A stretch of 61,348 nucleotides of DNA from Prevotellaceae bacterium UBA4361 (GTDB lineage Bacteria; Bacteroidota; Bacteroidia; Bacteroidales; Bacteroidaceae), in the NCBI GenBank assembly GCA_002393575.1, contig DGSN01000051.1, positions 33,256 through 94,603 of the forward strand. The letters are read 5' to 3'. A program made the translations under genes and the position numbers. Below, one piece after another: positions 50,952 to 60,246 of this stretch. Each line of letters starts with the position of its first letter. The first letter of the stretch is position 1. The notes below the pieces were generated by a model. The model ran no database searches, was not told where the DNA came from, and was given only the letters and a program-made list of their open reading frames with translations.

Positions 50952-51476
50952 ATGACGACCCTATATCTATTGCGACATGGAGAGACGGAGGAGAATGTGA
51001 AGCATATTCTCCAGGGATGTATGCCAGGAACATTGACCGAGGCAGGACGAGAGCAAGCGAGGGAAGCTGCTCGCGCATTGCTTGCTGTGGATTTCGACGC
51101 AGTGCTAACAAGCGACTTGAAACGTGCTACTGACACGACAGACATTGTTATGGAAGTGATGAAAGAAGGCGGAAAATCGCCCAGCGTCATGCAAACCCCC
51201 TTGTTAAGAGAACGGGATTGGGGTTCAGCCACGGGCAAGGTGGTGGATGGCGTTCACAAGATTGAGATTCCCAAAGATGCGGAAAGTGTGAAAACCATGA
51301 AGCACCGCTCAAGAATCTTTCTCGACTTTGTGAGAAAGACTTATCCCGATAAGACTGTTCTGGCTGTCAGCCACGGATTGATGTGCCGCTGCATCCAGGC
51401 GGTGCATCGGGGAGTGGAAATCAAAGATGTAGAGAAAATGGTGAATGCCGAAACGAGAATCCTTCAGCTGGATTAG
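50952..51476 (+). CDS. Histidine phosphatase (phosphoglycerate mutase-like)
   Basis: 174 residues from the ATG at 50952, which puts the phosphorylated-histidine motif YLLRHGETEENV at the very N-terminus, as in the family. GCMPGTLTEAGREQAREAAR, VLTSDLKRATDT and AVSHGLMCRC (second His) follow. The substrate is not determinable: it could be a sugar phosphate, alpha-ribazole phosphate or another phosphomonoester. Its end overlaps the next, convergent gene by 4 bp. Confidence 0.88.
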   Translation: MTTLYLLRHGETEENVKHILQGCMPGTLTEAGREQAREAARALLAVDFDAVLTSDLKRATDTTDIVMEVMKEGGKSPSVMQTPLLRERDWGSATGKVVDGVHKIEIPKDAESVKTMKHRSRIFLDFVRKTYPDKTVLAVSHGLMCRCIQAVHRGVEIKDVEKMVNAETRILQLD

Positions 51477-51931
51477 TGTGCTATGGATACCACCAAATAG
51501 GCTAAGATTGCATAGCGAATGAATTTTCCGATGGTGGATGTGACAAGTACGACGATGGGGTTAGCTCGCATGATGCCCAGTACCAGACAAATGACCGTAC
51601 CGATGGCGGGGAGAAATGTGAAGAAGCCCATCAGTCCTCCGAATCGTCGCACCAAATAGTTCACGCGTTCCACTCCACTCTGCTTCAGATGAATAAACTT
51701 GGCAATGGTTTCGGCGTTGCCCAAGCGACCAATGTAGTAGTTGAACATGGCTCCAGCCACGTTTCCCACGGTACCCCAAATGACGGTGAGCAGTGGGTTC
51801 ATTGTGGACGTGGCGAGCAAGGCTCCCATTACCACTTCGGAGTTGAAGGGGACGAACGAACCGGCAAGGAATGCGGCTATGCACATTCCTGCGTAACCAT
51901 ACTGAATGAGAATTTCGTTGAGGGCTTCCAT
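51473..51931 (-). CDS. VTT-domain membrane protein (YqaA/DedA-like)
   Basis: A 152-residue inner-membrane protein: GYAGMCIAAFLAGSFVPFNS (the re-entrant VTT start), a helix with GNVAGAMFNYYIGRLG, and FFTFLPAIGTVICLVLGIMR, which form the short YqaA subfamily pattern. DedA-related proteins affect membrane lipid or polyprenyl-phosphate flipping; its own role is not known. Confidence 0.82.
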   Translation of the reverse strand: MEALNEILIQYGYAGMCIAAFLAGSFVPFNSEVVMGALLATSTMNPLLTVIWGTVGNVAGAMFNYYIGRLGNAETIAKFIHLKQSGVERVNYLVRRFGGLMGFFTFLPAIGTVICLVLGIMRANPIVVLVTSTIGKFIRYAILAYLVVSIAH

Positions 51932-51969
51932 CAGGGTGAATCAGGGATTTGAAGGATATAAAGGGATTC

Positions 51970-52170
51970 TTTTTTAATGAAGAATGAAGAATGAAGAATG
52001 AGCGCTACGCTTAAATGAAGAATGAAGAATAGTCGCTTCGCTCCGAATGAAGAATGGTATTAAATGAAGAATGTAGAATGAAGAATCTTTAGCTCGGCAT
52101 AACCAATAGTCGCTACATTCTTCATTCCTCATTCTTCATTCTTAATTCTTCATTCTCCTTGCTGCGCTCT
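51970..52170. repeat. Dense GAATGAA 7-bp-period tract
   Basis: Runs of GAATGAAGAATGAAGAATG interrupted by short insertions (TAGTCGCTTCGCTCC, TTTAGCTCGGC), then complementary CATTCTTCATTC runs. It fills the gap between two minus-strand genes. Confidence 0.75.
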
Positions 52171-53095
52171 ACATGAAGCTAAGCACTGTCACAAGTACGG
52201 TGAGGATGATGGTGATGATGTTTTGCACTTTTCCATACGACAGGGCGATGAAATGTCCGCCAAGCATGGAGGTGTGGACGAGGCAAAAGGGAATGATGAG
52301 ATTGAAATACTGGGGTTGGAGCAAAAGCCAAACGAACGAAACGGCTCCCAAGAGTGACACGGCATAGTAGTTGCAGCGGATGCGCGTCTTGTCGAAATGC
52401 TTTTTCTGATAGAAATCCCATGAACCGAGCAAGAAAAACACAAGGCTGAACGCACCTACCATGATTTGTTTGAGGGAAAGCATGGAGTAGGAGGGCATTT
52501 CCACGGTGATGATGTCGTTGAAATGGTCGGTGAACAACTGCAGGTCGTTTGTGATGTAAGCGTATGTGACCAGGAACCAATAGGGTGTGATGATTCCCAA
52601 GAGCGATGCCACCCAACTGCGGAACGTCATGGCACGAAGCATGGCTTGCACAATCCAGTAGAACGGAATGAGATAGAGCACCTGCGGAAAGAGGTAGGAT
52701 GCCAATCCCACGAACAGGAACTCCAGGAAGATGCGGGTGGTGGCGTAAGGGCGCTGGTAAGACGCAAACATGGGGAAATAGGAAGCCACCGCACAAATGA
52801 GCATCAGGTGGCTGGGGCTGAGATGATGCAGCATGGAAGTGGCTGCACACAGCATCACTAAACTCGAACTGAGCATTCTGCTGCTTATGCGCAGGAGGGC
52901 AAAGCGGTTGTTTAATTCTGCCATTAGATAAACAGCCAAGGCACACAACAGGAACCCACCGATCAATGTGAGCGAAAATAAATTGTGTGACTCTTCGTCT
53001 TGTGCAATGAATTCGTGCATCACCCATACGATTGCTGCAAAAATCGAAACGATGACCAGGGTGAAGCGATTGGTTGCGATTTCTTTCTGAAACAA
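52169..53095 (-). CDS. Polytopic membrane protein of unknown function
   Basis: 308 residues with about eight hydrophobic helices (FTLVIVSIFAAIVWVMHEF, LTLIGGFLLCALAVYLM, LGIITPYWFLVTYAYI and others). No catalytic motif was recognised. The only in-frame start that keeps the first helix is TTG at 53095; an in-frame stop lies just upstream, so either TTG is used or the protein starts later. It is preceded by purD on the same strand across a GAATGAA tract. Confidence 0.7.
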   Translation of the reverse strand: MFQKEIATNRFTLVIVSIFAAIVWVMHEFIAQDEESHNLFSLTLIGGFLLCALAVYLMAELNNRFALLRISSRMLSSSLVMLCAATSMLHHLSPSHLMLICAVASYFPMFASYQRPYATTRIFLEFLFVGLASYLFPQVLYLIPFYWIVQAMLRAMTFRSWVASLLGIITPYWFLVTYAYITNDLQLFTDHFNDIITVEMPSYSMLSLKQIMVGAFSLVFFLLGSWDFYQKKHFDKTRIRCNYYAVSLLGAVSFVWLLLQPQYFNLIIPFCLVHTSMLGGHFIALSYGKVQNIITIILTVLVTVLSFM

Positions 53096-53104
53096 AACTT
53101 GGTG

Positions 53105-53240
53105 AGATTAAATGAAGAATGAAAAATGAAGAATGAAAAATGAAGAATGAAAAATGAAGAATGAGGAATGAAGAATGAGGAATACACGGAGGTAAAATAC
53201 ATTCTTCATTCCTCATTCTTCATTCTTCATTTTTAAACAA
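53105..53240. repeat. GAATGAA-type tract downstream of purD
   Basis: GAATGAAAAATGAAGAATG repeated several times, then CATTCTTCATTCCTCATTC. The arms are complementary across about 35 bp. Confidence 0.75.
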
Positions 53241-53243
53241 AGC

Positions 53244-54536
53244 TTACAAATCCTCGCCGATGTCGCTACGGAAATACTTCTTGGTAAACTGGATTTTCTG
53301 TGCCTCTTGGAAGGACTTCTGAAGGGCTTCTGCCTTGTTTGCTCCATACGAGCTGACTGCAATGACACGGCCTCCGTTGGTGACGACTTCTCCGTCCTTC
53401 AAGGCTGTTCCTGCATGGAACACGATGGAATCTTTCACATCGTTGATGCCCGTGATAGGATAGCCCTTTTCGTAATGCTCTGGATAACCACCCGAAACGA
53501 GCATCACGCACACGGCTGAACGTGGGTCGAACTCTATGCTCTTTTCTGCCAGATTGCCCTCAGCCACGCCTTCGAGCAAATCTACGAGGTCGCTCTTCAA
53601 GCGAAGCATCACGGTTTCCGTCTCTGGGTCGCCCATGCGCACATTGTACTCAATCACCATCGGGTCGCCAGCCTTGGCACAGGAATAGTCGCGATCCACA
53701 CGGATGAGTCCGAAGAAGATGAATCCCTTGTAGTCGATGCCTTCTGCTGCCAGTCCTTCTACCGTAGGGCGGATGATGTAGTTTTCCACCTTTTGCATGA
53801 ATTCCTTGTCGGCAAAAGGGACAGGGGAAACGCTTCCCATGCCTCCTGTGTTCAAGCCCGTGTCGTGCTCTCCAATGCGCTTATAGTCTTTTGCCTCAGG
53901 CAGAATCTTGTAGTCCTTGCCATCGGTCAGTACGAAGACGGAACACTCAATGCCGCTGAGGAATTCTTCGATGACTACCGTGGCACTGGCATTGCCAAAC
54001 ATGCCGCTGAGCATTTCCTTCAGTTCTTTCTTTGCCTCGTCGAGTGTAGGCAGAATCAGCACACCCTTACCTGCGCAGAGACCATCAGCCTTCAGCACGT
54101 AAGGAGGTTGCAGCGTTTCGAGAAAGCGGAGTCCTTCTTCCAGCGTTTCGCTTGTGAACGAACGATAGGCTGCTGTTGGCACGGCATGACGCTGCATGAA
54201 TCCTTTGGCAAATTCTTTAGAGCCTTCGAGCACAGCTCCCTGCTTGGATGGACCAATCACAGGCACTGACTTCAGTTGCTCGTCGTGCTTGAATTCGTCG
54301 TAGATGCCTTTCACGAGTGGGTCTTCAGGCCCTACCACCACCATGTCGATATTGTTTTCCAGCACAAACTGCTTGATGCTGGCAAAGTCGTCAGCCTTGA
54401 TGTTCACATTTTCGCCCTCGTTGGCTGTTCCTGCATTTCCTGGAGCGATATAGAGCTTGTCGATTTTCGGACTCTGAGCGATTTTCCAAGCCAGTGCGTG
54501 CTCTCTGCCGCCACTGCCCAAAAGAAGAAGTTTCAT
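53244..54536 (-). CDS. purD: Phosphoribosylamine-glycine ligase
   Basis: 430 residues from the ATG at 54536 (MKLLLLGSGGREHALAW), the canonical start; the longer upstream frame consists of repeat sequence. Further motifs are PGNAGT, VVGPEDPLVKGIYDEF, AVPTAAYRSFTS, VLKADGLCAGKGVLI, EEFLSGIECSVFVL and MGSVSPV. It joins glycine to phosphoribosylamine in the second step of purine synthesis. Confidence 0.96.
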   Translation of the reverse strand: MKLLLLGSGGREHALAWKIAQSPKIDKLYIAPGNAGTANEGENVNIKADDFASIKQFVLENNIDMVVVGPEDPLVKGIYDEFKHDEQLKSVPVIGPSKQGAVLEGSKEFAKGFMQRHAVPTAAYRSFTSETLEEGLRFLETLQPPYVLKADGLCAGKGVLILPTLDEAKKELKEMLSGMFGNASATVVIEEFLSGIECSVFVLTDGKDYKILPEAKDYKRIGEHDTGLNTGGMGSVSPVPFADKEFMQKVENYIIRPTVEGLAAEGIDYKGFIFFGLIRVDRDYSCAKAGDPMVIEYNVRMGDPETETVMLRLKSDLVDLLEGVAEGNLAEKSIEFDPRSAVCVMLVSGGYPEHYEKGYPITGINDVKDSIVFHAGTALKDGEVVTNGGRVIAVSSYGANKAEALQKSFQEAQKIQFTKKYFRSDIGEDL

Positions 54537-54635
54537 ATTTTGAGTTTTTAAGTTTTTGAGTTTTTGAGTTTGAGGTCTAAGGTGAAGCGTGAAGCGATAA
54601 CATTCGGAATGCATTTTTCACTTTTCACTTTTCAC

Positions 54636-56381
54636 TTAGAAAGTGATGGCTGTGCCGAGGATGAAGTTGGCACCCAAGGCGCGATAGCCGTAGTAGGCAT
54701 CATACTTTTTGTTGAGTAGATTGTCGCCACGCAGATAGAACGAGAGTCGGCTGTTGCTGTGCCAACGTGTCAACGGCATGGTGTAAGTGAGCGACGAACC
54801 TAAGTTGAACGTATGAGGGCGCTTGTATTCGATGGCATCCTTGTGGCTATAGGTTTGTGCTGCGATGTCCAAGCCAAAGCGCAAGCCCTTCACGAGGCGA
54901 TAGGTGGCAGCGGCTTGAAGCTCGAACTTTGGTCGCCAAGGCATCACGTCCTTGTAGCCCGCATTGTCGTCTTCGATGCTCCATTTGTTGAACGCTACTT
55001 TTGCCTCGGCGTTGAAGATGTCCTTGTAGTCGTAACGAGCTTCGGCATTGAGATGAAGGAGTTTGCCGTTGGCTGCAAAGACAGGCGTAGCGACATTGTT
55101 GCTGTAGTTGTCGTTCTTGAGCCAGAGGAAAGGAACGATGTAAGCCAATTCTGCACGATTCTTCGACACGTCATAACCACCGTAGAGTTTCGCCGTGAGT
55201 CCTTCAAGCGGTCTGATAATGACTCCGAGTGTTCCACGGAATGTGTCGAATTGGTTTGCGAATTGTGGACCCACCAAGTAATCATTTTTCAAGGTGTAGA
55301 ACTCGCTCAACGTCCAGTAAGGCGACATCTGCGCAAAGTGGCGGAAGTCGTTGAGAACTTCTCCACCTGAAATGCTGGCAAACAGGTCAGCGTTCTCGAA
55401 TACGTGGAATGTGGCATGAACGTCGGGAGCGAAACGTGTCTTGTTCTGATAGCCCCAACTGCGGTGAATGATGGCTCCGATGCGGAGGTTGATGTTGTCG
55501 TTGTTGAAGTTGAAATAAGGTTTGACGGTGAAGGAGTTGTTGGTGTCGAACGCATCCATCGTATAGCTCATGCAACGGGCTGAGAGGTCGAGTCCGAAGG
55601 CGTTGCTTTCGTCGATTTTGTAGCCCAAGTCGATGTTCCCGAAGAACTGAACCTCTTGGTTCTTGTCGTTGGAGTTGTACTTATTTGCCAAATATGCCTG
55701 TTTGAAATAGCTGTAGCCCAATTTACCGCCAATGCTGAACTGTCCGAAGTTGTAAGGAGTGATGGCAGCGCTCATGTCGAAGAGCCAGTTGTGCTGTTTG
55801 TCACTCTGTACGTCGCTGATGTTATAGTTCATCATGCTCTCAAAGGGCTGGTAGTTGAACACTTGGCTTTCCATGTTTCCGTTGAGCAGGAGCGACGACT
55901 GGTGACTGAATTTGTGTTCAAATCCCACTGATGCTCGGGTTGTGTAGAAACGCTGTTTCCAATCGAAATCATCGAGCTTGTAATGCTCCACCTTGCCGTT
56001 GTGTCCACGAAGGGAGATGTCCACATCGAGCAGGTTGTCGCTATTGAATCGGAAACCATACGCAGCACGAGCATTGAGGATTCCCTTGTTGCCGCCAGCG
56101 ATGGTGGCGAATCCGCGTGGCGCACCTTCTATCTGTGCATCGCCAGAAGCTGCCCATGCTGGTTGGAACACGTATGAGCGAGTGGGGATGGGCGTATTCG
56201 CAAAGTTCACGTTGTAGTGCTTTGTGGTGGTTTCTTCTATGTCGGGCAGGACATTGATTTTGTTGGCATCCTTCACTACGGGCTTGTAGGAGTTTTCCAC
56301 TTCCACCACGTTGTCGAGCTGTGCATGGCTCGCCGTGAAATGGAAGGCGAAAAGGAGGATGATGAGGGATGGATATTTCAT
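54636..56381 (-). CDS. Outer-membrane beta-barrel protein (TonB-receptor-like, without plug)
   Basis: 581 residues with a signal peptide ending ASHAQ. The mature part alternates amphipathic strands (RAAYGFRFNSDNLLDVDISL, RASVGFEHKFSHQSSLLLNG) and ends NFILGTAITF with a terminal Phe, the outer-membrane targeting signature. No TonB plug domain is seen, so TonB-dependent uptake is not shown. It follows a large TPR protein gene by 115 bp, a pairing common in Bacteroidetes; the two may form one envelope assembly. Confidence 0.82.
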   Translation of the reverse strand: MKYPSLIILLFAFHFTASHAQLDNVVEVENSYKPVVKDANKINVLPDIEETTTKHYNVNFANTPIPTRSYVFQPAWAASGDAQIEGAPRGFATIAGGNKGILNARAAYGFRFNSDNLLDVDISLRGHNGKVEHYKLDDFDWKQRFYTTRASVGFEHKFSHQSSLLLNGNMESQVFNYQPFESMMNYNISDVQSDKQHNWLFDMSAAITPYNFGQFSIGGKLGYSYFKQAYLANKYNSNDKNQEVQFFGNIDLGYKIDESNAFGLDLSARCMSYTMDAFDTNNSFTVKPYFNFNNDNINLRIGAIIHRSWGYQNKTRFAPDVHATFHVFENADLFASISGGEVLNDFRHFAQMSPYWTLSEFYTLKNDYLVGPQFANQFDTFRGTLGVIIRPLEGLTAKLYGGYDVSKNRAELAYIVPFLWLKNDNYSNNVATPVFAANGKLLHLNAEARYDYKDIFNAEAKVAFNKWSIEDDNAGYKDVMPWRPKFELQAAATYRLVKGLRFGLDIAAQTYSHKDAIEYKRPHTFNLGSSLTYTMPLTRWHSNSRLSFYLRGDNLLNKKYDAYYGYRALGANFILGTAITF

Positions 56382-56495
56382 GATTGTTTGGGAGGGTTTT
56401 TTATGGGGTTGATGGGGAGGATGGGATTGATGGGATGAATGGGATTAATGGGGAAGAGATGCATTCTTCATTCTACATTCTTCATTCTTCATTTT

Positions 56496-59249
56496 TCACT
56501 CTTCATTTTTCATCTTTCCCAGTCGTTCTTCTATCATGCGGTTGATTTCCTCGCTTTCGGTGTAGTTGCTCTTGAGCGAAAGGAGGTATTGATTGGCTTC
56601 GATGCTGCGGTCGGTGGCTACATATACGTCAGAGAGGAGGATGAAGGCGCGGGCAAGCCAGTAGCTGTGGGTGGTGCCCGAGTCGATGAATTTCGACAAG
56701 ATGGTTTCTGCACCCTCGTATTGCTGCGTGTCGTATGCGTATTGTGCCAGCTCCACGGTGCCTTGTGCGCCATAAACCGTGCGGGTGTCTTCAGCCAGGA
56801 GTTGATAGTCAGCCACGGCTGCATCCGAATTGCCTTGGCTCATGTAGGTCTGTGCGCGAAGCAGACGTGCTTCGGCTTGCACATCGGGCGACACTTTCGA
56901 CCCCTCTTGCAGCATCTTGTTGGCTACGTCCATCACAGCCTCCTTGTTCTTGGCATTGGCAGCACTGTGCAATTCGCCTGTCAGTGCTCTCAGTCGCACA
57001 TCAGCGTTCTGCGTTTGTGCTTCCAGTTGTTGGTAGTAGGTAAGAGCTTGGTCGTGGTTGCCGTTCGTAGTGGCTTTCAGAGCCGCTTCTTCCGTCATCT
57101 GGTCGAGTTCTTCGGCACTGAGTGTCTTGCCTGTTTGCTGCGCCAGAGCTGCATAGTCGTTCACGCGTCCCTGGTCGGTGTAGATGTCCTTCAGGTTGGA
57201 GAGTGCGGTCTGCGCCTCTTCCGTGTTTGGATAGTCCTGAATCACCTTCTTGTAGGCGTTGATGGCATCGTCGGCTTGTTGGTTCTCGTAGTAAATCATG
57301 CCGATTTCGTTACCAGCCTTGCGTGCGTTGGCACTCTGCGGATATTTCTGGATGAGCGAAGTGAAGCAGTCCATTGCCTTTTGCTTCTCACCAGTCTGCA
57401 CGTAGGCACGACCTTGTTCGAAGAGTGCATCCGACCCATATTCCGACTCATTGTATTGATTGCCAAGTTGACCGAGCAGTTCCACCTTCTGTGCATAGTT
57501 GCCTCGGAGTCCGCTGATGAGTGCTTGCTGAAGCAGGCTGTAGTCGCCGTTGGTACGGTCGGTTTCGAGTGCTTTCTGGTAGGAGTTGTAAGCCGCGTCG
57601 TAGTTGCGTTGCGAGAACTGGCAGTCGCCAATGCGGTTGAAGGCATCGGCGCGGAGCTGTTTCTCGTTGTTCAGACTGGCAAGAGCCGTCTCGCTGATAC
57701 CCACAAACCGTTCGAAGTAAGGCTGTGCCTCTTTGTATTTCTGCTGTTTGAAACTGGTGTAGCCGAGCGTGTATCTTGCCAACGCTTGGTTCTTGGCATT
57801 GCTCGACTGCATGGAGAGGTAGTGCTTCAGGTCGGTGTCTGCCAGCGAGTAGTCTGCCAGTCGGTATTCCGATTCGCCCTTCCAGTAGTATGCCTCTGCA
57901 TTGTCCTTCGTGCGAATGCTTTGCAGCATGAAGTCCTGGGCACTTTGGAAGTCGCCATCGGTGAATCGCTGCACACCTAAGTTGTAGAGCACCTTCTGCT
58001 TTGCCAGCACGATTTCTGGGCTTGGGTTCTTGATTTTGTTAATGGAGGCAAGGGCAGCAGGATAGTTTTTCGACGTGAAATACACCTCCGTGAGATGCTG
58101 GCTCACTTGGTTCTTGTATTGTGAGTTCGGGAATTTGTTGAGGAAGTTCTCGAAGGTGGAAACCGACTCGCCGAAACCCATTGTGGAACCGTCGTGTAGC
58201 AGCAGGGCATAGTTGTAGAGGGCTTCTTCCTGCACCTTCGTGTCGAAGTCCATTTCCGATGCCTGCTGGAAAGCCATGCGAGCCTGTGCCTTGTTCTGCA
58301 AGTTGATGTAAGAGATGCCTGCATGGAGCCATGCGTTCTGGCTCATGGCATCGCGCTCACTGCCAGCGCTTGTACACAATGCTGGTGCTGCCTGACCGTA
58401 AGCCTTGGTCTGGAAGTAGCTCATGCCGAGCTTGTAGAGGGCGGTGCGCTTCGGACTCTGCTCCTCGTCGGCATACTCCTTCAGTTTGATGATGGCGTTG
58501 TAGTAGTCGCCCGTGTCGTAGAGTGCTTCTCCCTCGATGCGTGCAGCCTCACGATAGAGTTCTGTGGAGCCATATTGCTGGTTGTAAGCACGAATCTTGC
58601 GCAGGGCATCCTCGCTTTGTCCCAACTGCTCGTAACAGTCTGCCATATAGACGGGTGCCACGCGCTTGTAGTCGTAGGTGTTCTCCACGGCTTCGAAGTT
58701 GGGCAGCGCCTCGGCATATCGTCCTTTGGCATATTTCACGTACCCCGTGTAGTAGAGCACATCCACCTCGTGCGACTTCTTCCCTTCCAGTCCACGCAGA
58801 ATCTGCTCTGCCACGTCGATGTCGCCCGTGTTGATGTAGGCGATGGCCTCGTACAGACGAGCCTCAACCGACTCCTCTTCGGGCACGTTCATGGCAGACT
58901 GTTCGTGGTAGAGGGAAAGAGCCTCACGGTATTTTTTCTGCCGCACCAGGATGTTGGCGCGGATGAGGCGCAAACGGTCGGCGTATGGATTCAATCGGTG
59001 GTCCTTCAGGAATTGTTCTATCTTCTCGTCCGTTCCCGATTCGTTCAGATAATAGTCACAAATCAGTTTTTCGCCCTCTTCTGGAGAATTCTTCATCAGT
59101 AGGCTGGCTGCATAATAGTGCCCTTCGTCGAGCAATCGCCGTGCCTCTTCCTGTTGGAGCGAGTTGGCGTTGGGGTCGGCATGGTGCTGCGCCTGTCCGA
59201 GCATCGGACTGACTGCCAAAAGCAAAGCGATGTAGTGTTTCCTGTTCAT
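56496..59249 (-). CDS. Large secreted tetratricopeptide repeat protein
   Basis: 917 residues from the ATG at 59249 (MNRKHYIALLLAVSPMLGQAQ, a signal peptide); the longer frame upstream is repeat sequence. Nearly the whole protein is TPR/Sel1-like helices in more than a dozen units (for example ALYKLGMSYFQTKAYGQAAP, AFNRIGDCQFSQRNYDAAYN). It is probably periplasmic or outer-membrane-associated and serves as a scaffold. It is upstream of the barrel gene at 54636 on the same strand. Confidence 0.88.
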   Translation of the reverse strand: MNRKHYIALLLAVSPMLGQAQHHADPNANSLQQEEARRLLDEGHYYAASLLMKNSPEEGEKLICDYYLNESGTDEKIEQFLKDHRLNPYADRLRLIRANILVRQKKYREALSLYHEQSAMNVPEEESVEARLYEAIAYINTGDIDVAEQILRGLEGKKSHEVDVLYYTGYVKYAKGRYAEALPNFEAVENTYDYKRVAPVYMADCYEQLGQSEDALRKIRAYNQQYGSTELYREAARIEGEALYDTGDYYNAIIKLKEYADEEQSPKRTALYKLGMSYFQTKAYGQAAPALCTSAGSERDAMSQNAWLHAGISYINLQNKAQARMAFQQASEMDFDTKVQEEALYNYALLLHDGSTMGFGESVSTFENFLNKFPNSQYKNQVSQHLTEVYFTSKNYPAALASINKIKNPSPEIVLAKQKVLYNLGVQRFTDGDFQSAQDFMLQSIRTKDNAEAYYWKGESEYRLADYSLADTDLKHYLSMQSSNAKNQALARYTLGYTSFKQQKYKEAQPYFERFVGISETALASLNNEKQLRADAFNRIGDCQFSQRNYDAAYNSYQKALETDRTNGDYSLLQQALISGLRGNYAQKVELLGQLGNQYNESEYGSDALFEQGRAYVQTGEKQKAMDCFTSLIQKYPQSANARKAGNEIGMIYYENQQADDAINAYKKVIQDYPNTEEAQTALSNLKDIYTDQGRVNDYAALAQQTGKTLSAEELDQMTEEAALKATTNGNHDQALTYYQQLEAQTQNADVRLRALTGELHSAANAKNKEAVMDVANKMLQEGSKVSPDVQAEARLLRAQTYMSQGNSDAAVADYQLLAEDTRTVYGAQGTVELAQYAYDTQQYEGAETILSKFIDSGTTHSYWLARAFILLSDVYVATDRSIEANQYLLSLKSNYTESEEINRMIEERLGKMKNEE

Positions 59250-59305
59250 GTTGATTGTGTTTATGTTTAAGTTAAAAGTTAAAACTTGGCAATCCAATGG
59301 TTCTT

Positions 59306-59860
59306 TTAACTTTTAACTCTCAAAGTTTTCGTGAATCGTTTAAACCCGATGCGGGCAGAGTGGAGGCCGAAGTCTTCCACCTTGATGTTCTCTGGTTTCT
59401 CCCACCAGCAGGCAGCCACGTCGTCATTGGCTTTCAGCGGTGCATCCGAGGGGATGAACACACGGAAGAAGCAGTCGCACGAGTGAATCACCATGCCCGA
59501 ATAGAGATAGGTGTTGGGGAGAGAGAACAAAATCTTTAGATTGTTCTCATCATTGCCATCTCCATGCTCGCATCTCCATCCCGTTTCCTCTTCAATTTCT
59601 CTCACCACAGCCTCCTCGAACCCTTCGCCTGGGTCCACGAATCCACCGATGAAATCGAGCGTTCCCTTCGCTGGTTCTTCTCCGCGGCGAGCCACGAGCA
59701 TTTCGCCTTTCTCGTTCACGATGATGGCGATGACAGCAGCTGCGGCATTAAAGTAATAAGTGAAACCGCAGTCCTCGCAGTGCTTCGACTTGAAGTCGTG
59801 CTCCACGAATCGTTTTGACCCACACTCAGGGCAGTAATTCCATTGTTGCAGGTAGTGCAT
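59306..59860 (-). CDS. Zinc-ribbon Nudix hydrolase
   Basis: 184 residues from the ATG at 59860. The longer upstream frame overlaps a -7-like element (TATCTTCG, 59901-59908 minus), so the later start is preferred. Cys10, Cys13, Cys28 and Cys31 form a zinc ribbon. The Nudix box runs from Gly73 to Trp95 (GFVDPGEGFEEAVVREIEEE, then TGW). The layout is like NudC-type or ADP-ribose-type Nudix enzymes; the substrate is unknown but it hydrolyses a nucleoside diphosphate linked to X. Confidence 0.88.
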   Translation of the reverse strand: MHYLQQWNYCPECGSKRFVEHDFKSKHCEDCGFTYYFNAAAAVIAIIVNEKGEMLVARRGEEPAKGTLDFIGGFVDPGEGFEEAVVREIEEETGWRCEHGDGNDENNLKILFSLPNTYLYSGMVIHSCDCFFRVFIPSDAPLKANDDVAACWWEKPENIKVEDFGLHSARIGFKRFTKTLRVKS

Positions 59861-59973
59861 ACCTTTGTCGTGATTTGTCTCTTGAAAACGTTTTCGATTG
59901 CGAAGATACAAAAAAATACTTTCTTCCGTATCTATGCAGCTCGTTTTTATCGTAACTTACGAAAAATTAAGAC

Positions 59974-60102
59974 TTTTTCAACCACGAATTGCACGAATTA
60001 TTATATCAAATATCACGAACAAAAATGTTGGCATTTTTAAAATTAGAGAAATTCGATAAAAATAAAATCAATAATTCGTTTAATTCGTGCAATTCGTGGT
60101 TG
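59974..60102. repeat. Inverted repeat TTTTTCAACCACGAATTGCA / AATTCGTGCAATTCGTGGTT
   Basis: The left arm at about 59974-60000 and the right arm at 60082-60108 are complementary over about 25 bp; between them is AT-rich sequence. It lies in the 59861-60409 gap and is noncoding. Confidence 0.8.
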
Positions 60103-60163
60103 AGAAAATAGGAAGAGTGGAATAGAATCGTACCAATTCATTTATTTGTCATTACTAAATGTT

Positions 60164-60239
60164 TGAGCCCTCGTTGTTTTTCAAGCGAGCCCTCGTTTGA
60201 GTTACTCCGAGGGCTCGTTATCGAAATGACGAGCCCTCG
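60164..60239. repeat. 22-bp-period four-unit palindrome array (copy 5)
   Basis: TGAGCCCTCG at 60164, CGAGCCCTCG at 60186, CGAGGGCTCG at 60208 and CGAGCCCTCG at 60230, exactly 22 bp apart. Units 2 and 3 are inverted and can pair. Linkers are TTGTTTTTCAAG, TTTGAGTTACTC and TTATCGAAATGA, close to those of copies 1, 2 and 4. Confidence 0.9.
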
Positions 60240-60246
60240 CTTATTT

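Noticed and set aside
56439..57980. A 513-codon plus-strand frame opposite the TPR gene
   Set aside because: Shadow; starts inside a repeat tract and shows no family.
20047..60239. 22-bp arrays considered as CRISPR arrays
   Set aside because: Core 10 bp and linkers 12 bp are too short, linkers recur between arrays, only four units per array, and no cas genes are present.
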